64,000 bases of DNA from Anabaena sphaerica FACHB-251 (lineage in GTDB: Bacteria > Cyanobacteriota > Cyanobacteriia > Cyanobacteriales > Nostocaceae), in assembly GCF_014696825.1 (NCBI RefSeq), contig NZ_JACJQU010000020.1, forward strand, positions 1 to 64,000. The letters run 5' to 3'. The notes under the pieces were generated by a model. The model did no database searches, was not told where the DNA came from, and saw only the letters and a program-made list of their open reading frames with translations. Position 1 is the stretch's first letter, and each line of letters starts with the position of its first letter. Positions 57,154 to 64,000 of the stretch are shown piece by piece. A program made the translations under genes and the position numbers.

Positions 57154-58122
57154 TTAACAGCACCCACCACCATCATAGTGCCAAGTGGAATCTGTTACCA
57201 TGATTTCCGTTGGTTTTAAAGAAGCTAATTTAGCAGCAGTTTTATCACAAACAGCCGCAGGAATACCACGTTGTAAAATATGTCCAGCAGCGTCATCAAA
57301 AAAAGTTTCTGTACCTGCATAAATTGCTGTTTTACCTGTAAAGATACAAGCGCCATCTTCAGGAATTTGCACTTTAAAAGCAACGGAATCAAGACTTTCA
57401 AGCAGGAGATTTTTTTGGAGGTTATAAGTTTGTTTATCTAATAATCTATAAGGACGACGGGCGCGAATTTCAATTTGTCCAAACCCCGCATTGATAATTA
57501 GTTCGGTATACTCTTGATAGGTGAGAGCGCCAGATAAACACATAGCCCGTAGTTGTTCATCTTGTTGTAAATGTGGAGGAATAGGACTAGTAGCAATGGG
57601 GTCACTCATTTGCAATCTTCCACCTGGTTTTAATACCCGATATGCTGCTTTTAGGGCGCGAGTTAAATCTGCTGGCTCAAAGATGTTGAAAAGACAATTT
57701 TGGGCGACTACATCTACAGAGGCATCGGCAACGGGTAAGTTAAAGGCATCCCCTGAACGAATTTCCACAAAACTAGTATCAAACCAAGGATTTTCTTGAG
57801 CAGCAATTTCTAAGTTACGTCTAGCGGCTTCGCGCATGGCTTCCACTGGTTCAACAGCAATTACCGCACCGGGACGACGGGAAAAATAAGCAAATTGTAG
57901 TGCTTCTAAACCACCGCCAACACCAACATACAGGACTGTGGGTTGATTTGCTAGTTCAGTGGTGTGAACAGTAGTACCACAACCATAATTCATTTCCTGC
58001 ATGACTAAAGGTATTTTTAATCCTGGTAGTTGCAGGGGTGTACTTTGGACACAACACAGTCCTACTTCTGGTGTTTGGGCAACTTCGCTGTAAAATTGTG
58101 CTGCGGTTTCTAAATAAGTCAT
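57154..58122 (-). CDS. arsM: Arsenosugar biosynthesis arsenite methyltransferase ArsM
   Basis: 322 residues. The SAM fold shows LYVGVGGGLEALQFAYF, then SGDAFNLPVADASVDVVAQN, then VLKPGGRLQMSDPIA. Arsenic-binding cysteines are expected in GLCCVQSTP near residue 22, at MNYGCGTTVHTTE and in MCLSGALTYQEY. The tail DSTWHYDGGGCC adds a Cys pair typical of the ArsM that works with ArsS. A 94-bp MITE lies 32 bp upstream of the start codon, probably within or replacing the promoter. No arsR regulator is adjacent. Confidence 0.92.
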   Translation of the reverse strand: MTYLETAAQFYSEVAQTPEVGLCCVQSTPLQLPGLKIPLVMQEMNYGCGTTVHTTELANQPTVLYVGVGGGLEALQFAYFSRRPGAVIAVEPVEAMREAARRNLEIAAQENPWFDTSFVEIRSGDAFNLPVADASVDVVAQNCLFNIFEPADLTRALKAAYRVLKPGGRLQMSDPIATSPIPPHLQQDEQLRAMCLSGALTYQEYTELIINAGFGQIEIRARRPYRLLDKQTYNLQKNLLLESLDSVAFKVQIPEDGACIFTGKTAIYAGTETFFDDAAGHILQRGIPAAVCDKTAAKLASLKPTEIMVTDSTWHYDGGGCC

Positions 58123-58154
58123 TGGTGTTGTCTGAAGTTAACTTTGTATATATT

Positions 58155-58248
58155 TAGGACTTACGCAAGATTGAACTCAAAACCTGATTCTTGCGTAGGG
58201 GTAATTCATGAATTACCCCTACTTCCGTTCTGTTTTGCGTAAGTCCTG
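58155..58248. mobile_element. 94-bp MITE, copy 2
   Basis: Identical to 35679-35772, with ends AGGACTTACGCAA/TTGCGTAAGTCCT. The target duplication is ATATT (58150-58154 and 58249-58253). It is in the 193-bp gap between arsM and the response regulator. Confidence 0.93.
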
Positions 58249-58315
58249 ATATTAATTCTGAATGTTAATATATCAGAGATTGAATTTAATGAGTTTTTGC
58301 TGAGATTTCATTAAT

Positions 58316-58990
58316 TCAATCGCGTAATACGTAGCCGACACCACGCACAGTTTGCAGCAGTCGCTTTTCGTTGTTGGCTTCGAGTTTGAGGCGTAAGTAG
58401 CGAATGTAAACTTCAATGATGTTAGAATCACCCATGAAGTCATAACCCCAGACTTCTTCTAAAATGCGATCGCGTGTAATTACCTGTCGCGGATGGGTGA
58501 GTAAATAATCTAGTAAATCAAATTCTTTAGCAGTTAACTCTATTAATCGCTGGCCTCGGTAAACTTCCCTGGTAAGGCGATTTAAACTCAGGTCTTCAAA
58601 TGTTAAGATATCTGCGCTGTCTGTTTCTTTACTTCTACGGAGATGGGCGCGGACTCTGGCTAATAATTCTTCGACACTGAATGGTTTGACTACGTAATCA
58701 TCAGCACCAGCATCTAAACCAGCCACGCGATCGCTGACTTCATCTTTAGCGGTTAATAAAATTATCGGCACTTTATCACCGGTACTCCGCAAGCGACGGC
58801 AAATTTCTAACCCTGACACACCAGGTAGCATCCAATCTAAAATGATTAAATCTAGATTTAACTCCCGTGCTGCTGTCAGTGCTGTTAATCCATCATAGGC
58901 CACGCTGACTTGATAGCCTTCATAATTCAATTCTAATTCTATAAATCGAGCCAGTTTGACCTCATCTTCTACCAGTAAGATGTGCGTCAT
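58316..58990 (-). CDS. OmpR-family response regulator
   Basis: 224 residues. The receiver has ILLVEDEVKLARFIELELN, phospho-Asp in LIILDWMLPGVSGLEICRRL, and VVKPFSVEELLARVRAH. The winged-helix DNA-binding domain has LTAKEFDLLDYLLTHPRQVI and EVYIRYLRLKLE, ending RGVGYVLRD. It is the likely partner of the histidine kinase 189 bp upstream on the same strand. Cyanobacterial members control nutrient, metal and light responses. The specific pathway cannot be told from sequence alone. Confidence 0.93.
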   Translation of the reverse strand: MTHILLVEDEVKLARFIELELNYEGYQVSVAYDGLTALTAARELNLDLIILDWMLPGVSGLEICRRLRSTGDKVPIILLTAKDEVSDRVAGLDAGADDYVVKPFSVEELLARVRAHLRRSKETDSADILTFEDLSLNRLTREVYRGQRLIELTAKEFDLLDYLLTHPRQVITRDRILEEVWGYDFMGDSNIIEVYIRYLRLKLEANNEKRLLQTVRGVGYVLRD

Positions 58991-59179
58991 AAGAATATTT
59001 GGGATTTTCGCAGAGGACAGTTAATATTATTACGTAGTATACCAAGTAATAGACATCTAAAATTAGATGTACGTTAGCTTAGTATAAAGCCAAATAAATA
59101 ACAAGCGTAAACCCAAATTTGCTTTTAATTCCTTAATTATGGAGTCAGCTGTTAATCTGTAAGCACAGAGAAACTTAAT

Positions 59180-60649
59180 TTACACCTTGATAGGTAATGG
59201 TGCGGCAGGTAAACTAATTGTAAAGATACTTCCTTCACCCAAACGTGAGCGCACACTCACCTTACCACCCATACTTTCTACAAAAGTCTTAACAATCGAC
59301 AATCCCAAACCAGAACCCCCGGTAGTAGAAGTACGCGCTTCATCTACACGGTAAAATCGTTCAAAAATCCGTGATTGATGTTGTAAAGGAATACCAAAAC
59401 CGTGATCACAAACTTGAATAATTACCTCTTCACTTTGTAAATTGAGCTTAATAATTACAGGTGTATCTGCTGCCGAATACTTAACAGCATTGTCAATCAA
59501 ATTGATTAAGACTTGTTTTAAGCGATTATAGTCTATAATTGCCTCAATTTCCCGATTAATTGACTCAATTTTGATAACCCTGCCGCTATACTTCTCTGCC
59601 ATACTCACAACTTCTGCAACTAAATCATTGAGTAAACAGAGTTCCTTTCTTAAATGCAAATAACCACTATCAGCCCTAGCTAAATCCAGTAAATCTTGTA
59701 AAAGTCTAATAGTGCGTTCCGTTTCTAGGGATGCGGTTTCTAAAGCTTCTAGTTGGTGAGGATTTAAATTATTTTGTCGTCTTAAAACACTTTGTAAATA
59801 ACCATTAACAATAGTTAATGGCGTGCGTAACTCATGGGAAACATTACTTACAAATTGTCGTTCTTGCTCCCAAGATTGGGCAAGACGAGATAACATCATG
59901 TTAAAAGTATTTGCTAATTCTTTAACTTCAGTGGGGGCATTTTTTAGATATAATTGTGCTTGCCCTAAATCTGATAGAGAAATCACAGCAGTCATTTGAT
60001 TTAACTGCCGTAAAGGTTGGAGAGAATGCTGAATATAAAAGGCGATCACCACACAAATTACTATAATCACTAAAATACTAGCAATAGCCAAACTTCTCAC
60101 CATTGCCATAAACATAATCTGTTCGCTAGTCACATCCTGCACCACAAATAACTTACCTAAAACCTTACCGTTTCCTGGCAAAGTACCACTACACAAAATA
60201 AAATAACGTTGACTAACTTTTCCTAATTCTGGTTTAACCAACATCTCAGTTAAAGACATTAGCTGAGAGGCTGTTTCATCTGATAACAGATGCCAATTAT
60301 TAGATTTAGCAATAATTTTATGATCAGCACCTTTCACCCATAAAAACGTATCTTTAGATGTCAAATTATTAATTGCCTTTTGTAAACTAGTTTCTATAGG
60401 CATCATTTCATTATAAAGCAGCACATCACGCGGTAAGCGATCGGCAATTTTGGCAATATTATATTTATGACTATTAATTAAAATTTGCTGCATTTTCCAA
60501 CTTGTCCAACTAGCAAGTCCACCTAATCCCAAAGCAGAAACTAAAGCAATCCCTAAAATTAGGCGTAACCGTAGCGAAAAAATATCAAACTTCTGCCAAA
60601 TTTTACTATTTTGTTTCACTTTAATATTAATTGAAAAATCAAAATTCAA
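59180..60649 (-). CDS. Sensor histidine kinase (HAMP-containing)
   Basis: 489 residues. TM1 lies near residues 28-50 (LILGIALVSALGLGGLASWT). A periplasmic region runs to ~190. TM2 (SLAIASILVIIVICVVIAFY) leads into HAMP (LQPLRQLNQMTAVI). HisKA has FVSNVSHELRTPLTIVNGYL, and HATPase has INLIDNAVKYS, VCDHGFGIP and GGSGLGLSIVKTFV. It pairs with the downstream OmpR-type regulator. The preceding gene encodes a DM13 lipoprotein. The three may form one sensory unit. Confidence 0.93.
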   Translation of the reverse strand: MNFDFSINIKVKQNSKIWQKFDIFSLRLRLILGIALVSALGLGGLASWTSWKMQQILINSHKYNIAKIADRLPRDVLLYNEMMPIETSLQKAINNLTSKDTFLWVKGADHKIIAKSNNWHLLSDETASQLMSLTEMLVKPELGKVSQRYFILCSGTLPGNGKVLGKLFVVQDVTSEQIMFMAMVRSLAIASILVIIVICVVIAFYIQHSLQPLRQLNQMTAVISLSDLGQAQLYLKNAPTEVKELANTFNMMLSRLAQSWEQERQFVSNVSHELRTPLTIVNGYLQSVLRRQNNLNPHQLEALETASLETERTIRLLQDLLDLARADSGYLHLRKELCLLNDLVAEVVSMAEKYSGRVIKIESINREIEAIIDYNRLKQVLINLIDNAVKYSAADTPVIIKLNLQSEEVIIQVCDHGFGIPLQHQSRIFERFYRVDEARTSTTGGSGLGLSIVKTFVESMGGKVSVRSRLGEGSIFTISLPAAPLPIKV

Positions 60650-60663
60650 AATATCCTCTTAGC

Positions 60664-60690
60664 CCCCCCTTGTTAAGGGGGGTTGGGGGG
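60664..60690. repeat. C-run/G-run hairpin repeat
   Basis: CCCCCCTT/AAGGGGGG with a GTT loop, followed by TTGGGGGG. It is a common interspersed hairpin in cyanobacteria. It lies between the DM13 gene and the histidine kinase gene. Confidence 0.7.
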
Positions 60691-60715
60691 ATATAATATG
60701 TTTCTTACGTTAAAA

Positions 60716-61174
60716 TTAATTGGTTTTAGGCAAACTAGCATAACCAAAAGTAACATTAAACTTGCGACACCAGATAGCCACAGAGTTAAAATCAGCTAAA
60801 TTCACATTTTTAGGTAAAGCATAACGTTGAGAACCTTTGATGTTTTGTAACTTTGCAACACTCACATATTCTTGTTCTTTGAGAGATTTAGAAGGTACAT
60901 TACCACGATGGAGAATTACAACTAAATCTGGACCACTATCAGTTTTAAAACTTTGATTAAATTGTAAATAGCTAATTCCATTGTCACTAATAACGCTCAC
61001 TTTTCCCTGAGTGCTATGTTCCAGAGTCTTAAAGTTTCCAGACTCTACTACTGAAGTAGTGACATTTCTCACAGACTCAGGCTTATTATCTATGGGAGTT
61101 GAAGTTACTTCCTTCCCACAGCTTACAGTGAGAAGGGTAAAGAGGGTAAAAATCGCTAAGTGTGGAAACTTCAT
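60716..61174 (-). CDS. DM13-domain lipoprotein
   Basis: 152 residues with a lipobox (LFTLLTVSC, Cys19). The DM13 domain runs from ~40 to 150: NFKTLEHSTQGKVSVISDNG, DSGPDLVVILHRG, VSVAKLQNIKGSQRYALPKN, and SVAIWCRKFNVTFGYASL with the conserved Cys. DM13 domains are proposed to take part in electron transfer. It precedes a histidine kinase and response regulator on the same strand, so a redox-sensing role is plausible inference. Lgt at 22 kb would lipidate it. Confidence 0.88.
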   Translation of the reverse strand: MKFPHLAIFTLFTLLTVSCGKEVTSTPIDNKPESVRNVTTSVVESGNFKTLEHSTQGKVSVISDNGISYLQFNQSFKTDSGPDLVVILHRGNVPSKSLKEQEYVSVAKLQNIKGSQRYALPKNVNLADFNSVAIWCRKFNVTFGYASLPKTN

Positions 61175-61455
61175 AGTTTAACATCCTCAAATTTGTCTGT
61201 AAGGACAATTTAAAGCCTAATTTCTAGATTTAAATGAATTTAAGCTGAGAATTTATTTAATTTTTATTGAGAAAAAGCCAAGAAAATCACAAGTTATATC
61301 ATGTCAGGTTGTGAGCAGAATCATTGATAATTTCCTTAAGGTATTTTCAGGAATTTCACGTATTATGTGAGTGATAATATCGTAATTTACCTGATTTTGG
61401 TTAGATAATTTTACAATTGTTAATTTAGGCATATTTTTTTGATATTTTTATTTAT

Positions 61456-61745
61456 CAGAATCAGGATATCCAGGATTTGAGGATGTACAGAATGGGTTGA
61501 TTTTTTGGGATTTGATGATTTTGTGGATTGGGGTTAGTGTTTGATATTTTTATTTGTCAGAATCAGGATATCCAGGATTTGAGGATGTACAGGATGGTTT
61601 ATTTGTGAGTATCAGGATTTTTGGAATTTGAGGATGTACAAGATAATTTTTTCAACATTAGCAATCTATCAGATTTAGGAATAATTGATAACCTATTAAA
61701 AACAATCCAGAAAATCCTTAAATCCTGTACATCCTGATTCTGACA
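61456..61745. repeat. CAGGATATCCAGGATTTGAG repeat cluster
   Basis: Direct units at 61456-61490 and 61557-61595 share AATCAGGATATCCAGGATTT and GAGGATGTACAG. A third, diverged unit starts at 61610. An inverted unit lies at 61704-61745 (AATCCTGTACATCCTGATTC). Together they can fold into a long hairpin within the 690-bp gap before the DM13 gene. No gene is seen in this gap. Confidence 0.8.
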
Positions 61746-61867
61746 ATTACCGCAAACCCTGACACACAAACCCACCCCAAAAATAAGGGGATGCAAAAAA
61801 TATCAATAATCTGAGTCACATCTGCCGAATGTGGGTTATATATTTGTTTTATGAAATTTTGTATAAT

Positions 61868-62656
61868 CTAATAATCAAACTCCACCCAATCCCCACTCCC
61901 CACTCCCCAATCCCCAATATTAGAGATAATTAAAAAATCAATAGTTTGAAAATGTCTATCAATAGCTGGCAGACTACAAATTTTAGCCCCAATACTCAAA
62001 TAAGCTTGTAAAATTTTGGGAATTTCCACATCATATATATCTGGGCAATTTTGATGAATTTCTAGAGAATATTCAACATTAGGAGTTACTAAAATATTCG
62101 GATGTAGCCAATGATTACACAGAAAATAATTATAGGCACAAACTGCTTGCTGAGTACATTGTGTTAACAAAGATGCACAACCGAAAAAATATTGATTACC
62201 AGTAGAAATCAGATAATTAGCTAATCCTTGCCAAAGTAATAAAAGAGTATAACTATTGCGATATTCTTTAGCTATACAAGCACGTCCAATTTCTACAGAT
62301 GACTGAAGTACAAAATCGGGAATTTGAGACAGATTAAATATATCAGCAGCATCAAACCCTAAACCTTTAGCAGCCATTGTATAGGTTTGCATTCGATATG
62401 TACCAATTGTTGCACCCGTATCTTTAGCAATGAGAAGTAAATGATGGCAAACATCATCAAATTTATCTCGATCCATCCCGGCAAAATTAGAACTCGAAAA
62501 TCCCAAACCCAGTTCTAGATTAAAAACCTGAAAACGTAAGCGGAAAACAGATTCTAACTCTTCCTCAGTTGTAGCAAGTCGCAGGATATACTTTTCACTT
62601 TGCAAGACCGGAAATTCAGAAAGATATAATGGGGAATTGATGCGATTGTGATACAT
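61868..62656 (-). CDS. GNAT/OlsB-like acyltransferase family protein
   Basis: 262 residues. LRLATTEEELESVFRLRFQV and FNLELGL resemble the hemolysin-like/OlsB acyl-ACP-dependent N-acyltransferases. VCHHLLLIAKDTGATIGTYR and VEIGRACIAKEYRNSYTLLL contain the ERGRxxV-type acceptor region; a QYFFGCASL strand follows. The substrate is unknown, possibly an amino-acid lipid. The last ~14 residues (WGVGSGDWVEFDY) are translated from CCCCANT heptamer repeats, so the natural end has been extended by repeat DNA. Confidence 0.72.
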   Translation of the reverse strand: MYHNRINSPLYLSEFPVLQSEKYILRLATTEEELESVFRLRFQVFNLELGLGFSSSNFAGMDRDKFDDVCHHLLLIAKDTGATIGTYRMQTYTMAAKGLGFDAADIFNLSQIPDFVLQSSVEIGRACIAKEYRNSYTLLLLWQGLANYLISTGNQYFFGCASLLTQCTQQAVCAYNYFLCNHWLHPNILVTPNVEYSLEIHQNCPDIYDVEIPKILQAYLSIGAKICSLPAIDRHFQTIDFLIISNIGDWGVGSGDWVEFDY

Positions 62657-62728
62657 TTACATCAGGTTTCCTACCTAAATTTGGGAAAAATCTTACTCAG
62701 ATTTAGAGCAGACAAAATAGATAGATAA

Positions 62729-62864
62729 TACAGCAGATTGCAGATCAATGAGGCTTCCGTGAGCGTCAGCGGATAGCTTGCGTGGCGTAGCCCTACGGTA
62801 CAGAATCTAAATTGAAACCTATACACAAAGCCACTTTTACTCCTGACTCCTGACTTCTGCTGTA
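62729..62864. repeat. TACAGCAG-ended repeat, copy 2
   Basis: Nearly the same as 51118-51260. It differs by single bases and fewer terminal TCCTGAC units. The ends are TACAGCAG/CTGCTGTA. No gene is disrupted. Confidence 0.9.
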
Positions 62865-62981
62865 TGTCTTTGCTCAATAATTGGGGGGCGGACTACCATA
62901 TCGCTAACGATTTTACGCCATTTGAGGGTCGGCACTAACCTAGTTACCCCAGATTATTTAGCCATTACGATCATATATATA

Positions 62982-63192
62982 GGGCTTGCTGAATAAATTG
63001 GAAAACTTTACAGGTAAAAGGTTTGAGGCATTTTGACTTTCAAAAAGTGCAAGATTTTATGGCGTGGGAACTTGAAAACCTTGCATTTCAGTTTGATTCC
63101 CAGTAAAAATTGCTCCCATCCAACTCTTGAAACTGTTCCCTGTTCCCTGTTAAGAGTTCCCTGTCTCCACGACAAGACTTTTTCAGCAAACC
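62982..63192. mobile_element. MITE-like element with GGGYTTGCTGAAWAA ends
   Basis: The left end GGGCTTGCTGAATAA and the right end (reverse complement GGGTTTGCTGAAAAA) differ at two positions. Both outer flanks read TATATA, a possible target duplication that is ambiguous because it is self-symmetric. About 211 bp, with no transposase frame. Confidence 0.7.
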
Positions 63193-63379
63193 CTATATAC
63201 ATGAATGATTATTAGGCTTAGATTGCTTTTATTATGAACATTAGTAGAAATAAAATCTGGCAATAAGATACAAATTTATCTAATTCACAATTTAAATTTT
63301 CTGTCAATAGAAATTAGTTGATAAAGTCAAGATAATTTCAGAAAACCTCTTGCAAAAGGTTAAAGGTTCCAGGGTAAGA

Positions 63380-63516
63380 GTGTTCCAAGAAATAAAATGC
63401 CCCGTCATGCTGTAGCTTGCTTCCCGCAGAGTACCGAGTGAAGTATATTGGAGATTTTCCACTACACTACGTTTCGCTCAAAAGGACAATTCTGGCTCAT
63501 TTTTTATTTGGAATAC
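63380..63516. mobile_element. MITE-like element near nadK
   Basis: The left end GTGTTCCAAGAAATAAAATG resembles the inverse of the right end (GTATTCCAAATAAAAAATG). The centre has CACTACACTACGTTTCGCTC. It is decayed; 57 bp from the nadK stop. Confidence 0.45.
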
Positions 63517-63573
63517 TCCAAAGGAAAATTCTCCTCCTTACCCCTGACCCTTTCCCTGAGTTCTGCAAGAAGT

Positions 63574-64000
63574 TTAATTACGGTGATTATTGGTGTAGCG
63601 AACCCTTGTACCAGCCCAAAGTAACTTCTCTCGCAGCGTCTGATAATATGAATTATTTGCCCGCAGAATAATGAATTTAGCGCGACAATCAGCCATCCGC
63701 ACATCAACACGGTGTCCAGGCCAAATTGAGGTAGATAATACCCCATCCATCCATAATTTAGTGCTTAAATCGTAATCCCCCAAAGGCCAAATACTGACCA
63801 CCGAACCAGGGGGTAAAACCAGGGGACGACTAGAAAGACTCATCGGACAAATAGGAGTGATAGTAATAGCCTCCATGCCATCGTGCATGATAGGACCATT
63901 AGCCGAAACAGTATAACCAGTAGAACCTGTAGGCGTGGAAACAATCAACCCATCCCCCACATACTGATCAACTACCTCACCGTCGATTTCCATTTCTAGA
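63574..64000 (-). CDS. nadK: NAD kinase, C-terminal part (cut by window edge)
   Basis: The gene runs off the right edge, so only the last ~142 residues are visible. GDGLIVSTPTGSTGYTVSAN and GPIMHDGMEAITITPICPMS are the NAD kinase signature, with the STPTGSTAY-like loop and the conserved ITPICPHxL-type segment (here PICPMSL). SRPLVLPPGSVVSIW follows. NadK makes NADP from NAD. The 5' part must lie beyond base 64000. Nothing in the visible part is broken. Confidence 0.93.
   Translation of the reverse strand, partial: LEMEIDGEVVDQYVGDGLIVSTPTGSTGYTVSANGPIMHDGMEAITITPICPMSLSSRPLVLPPGSVVSIWPLGDYDLSTKLWMDGVLSTSIWPGHRVDVRMADCRAKFIILRANNSYYQTLREKLLWAGTRVRYTNNHRN

Noticed and set aside
61456-61745. 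CRISPR array
   Set aside because: The units are irregularly spaced, diverged and partly inverted, with no spacers of uniform length and no cas genes.
63033-63215. Small frames on both strands inside the GGGYTTGCTGAA element
   Set aside because: Repeat-derived and lacking any conserved pattern; no transposase motif.

Overview
The window reads as chromosome from a heterocystous-type filamentous cyanobacterium (Nostocales). The evidence is many GCGATCGC (HIP1) octamers, tandem heptamer and octamer repeats like those of Nostoc and Anabaena, and typical cyanobacterial genes: menB of phylloquinone synthesis, a PspA/Vipp1 pair, AvaK-like PRC-barrel/DUF2382 proteins, an arsM-arsS arsenosugar pair, a PATAN/CheW/MCP/CheA gliding-type chemosensory cluster and a PEP-CTERM protein. 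I infer the order; the species cannot be named from this sequence.

Layout. 0-13 kb is mainly housekeeping: gap1, a nuclease-fold protein, menB, a DUF721 protein, a SPOR-like membrane protein, pspA and vipp1, a thioredoxin, a class I aminotransferase, a PEP-CTERM protein and uvrC. 13.5-26 kb holds a small zinc ribbon, rlmN, a giant kinase/ATPase/GAF/histidine kinase, a tautomerase, cobM, lgt, coaD overlapping a DivIVA-like coiled-coil gene, and a beta-helix/SLH surface protein. 26-38 kb holds three DUF2382 stress proteins, a TPR-CHAT protein, a transketolase and glpK. 37.6-42.6 kb is an accessory stretch: two unrecognised proteins, a TIGR02391/Ymh HEPN-like protein, a DUF433/DUF5615 toxin-antitoxin-like pair, an orphan HicA-like toxin and a DUF4231 (SLATT-like) membrane protein. 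42.6-50.3 kb is a chemosensory operon (PATAN-REC, CheW, MCP, CheA-REC). The rest carries tRNA-Leu(UAG), alr, an HNH nuclease, a DHH phosphoesterase, two tandem Yfr1-like small RNAs, arsS/arsM, a two-component system with a DM13 lipoprotein, a GNAT-family protein, and the 3' part of nadK cut by the window edge.

The most notable content lies between and at the edges of genes. (1) Two identical 94-bp MITEs with 13-bp inverted ends have different 5-bp target duplications; one interrupts a small membrane-protein gene, and removing it in silico rejoins the protein. (2) A four-helix-bundle (23S rRNA intervening-protein type) gene is framed by inverted GGAGTCA repeats that supply its Shine-Dalgarno and original stop; it is now broken by one amber codon and sits inside the chemosensory cluster. 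(3) A family of about 130-140 bp repeats with TACAGCAG/CTGCTGTA ends has four copies, one of which rewrote the C-terminus of the aminotransferase. (4) Yfr1 appears twice in tandem. (5) A decayed second copy of the uvrC 3' end lies beyond a MITE-like element. Several further inverted-repeat elements fill the intergenic regions. All identifications come from reading the sequence; no database search was run.
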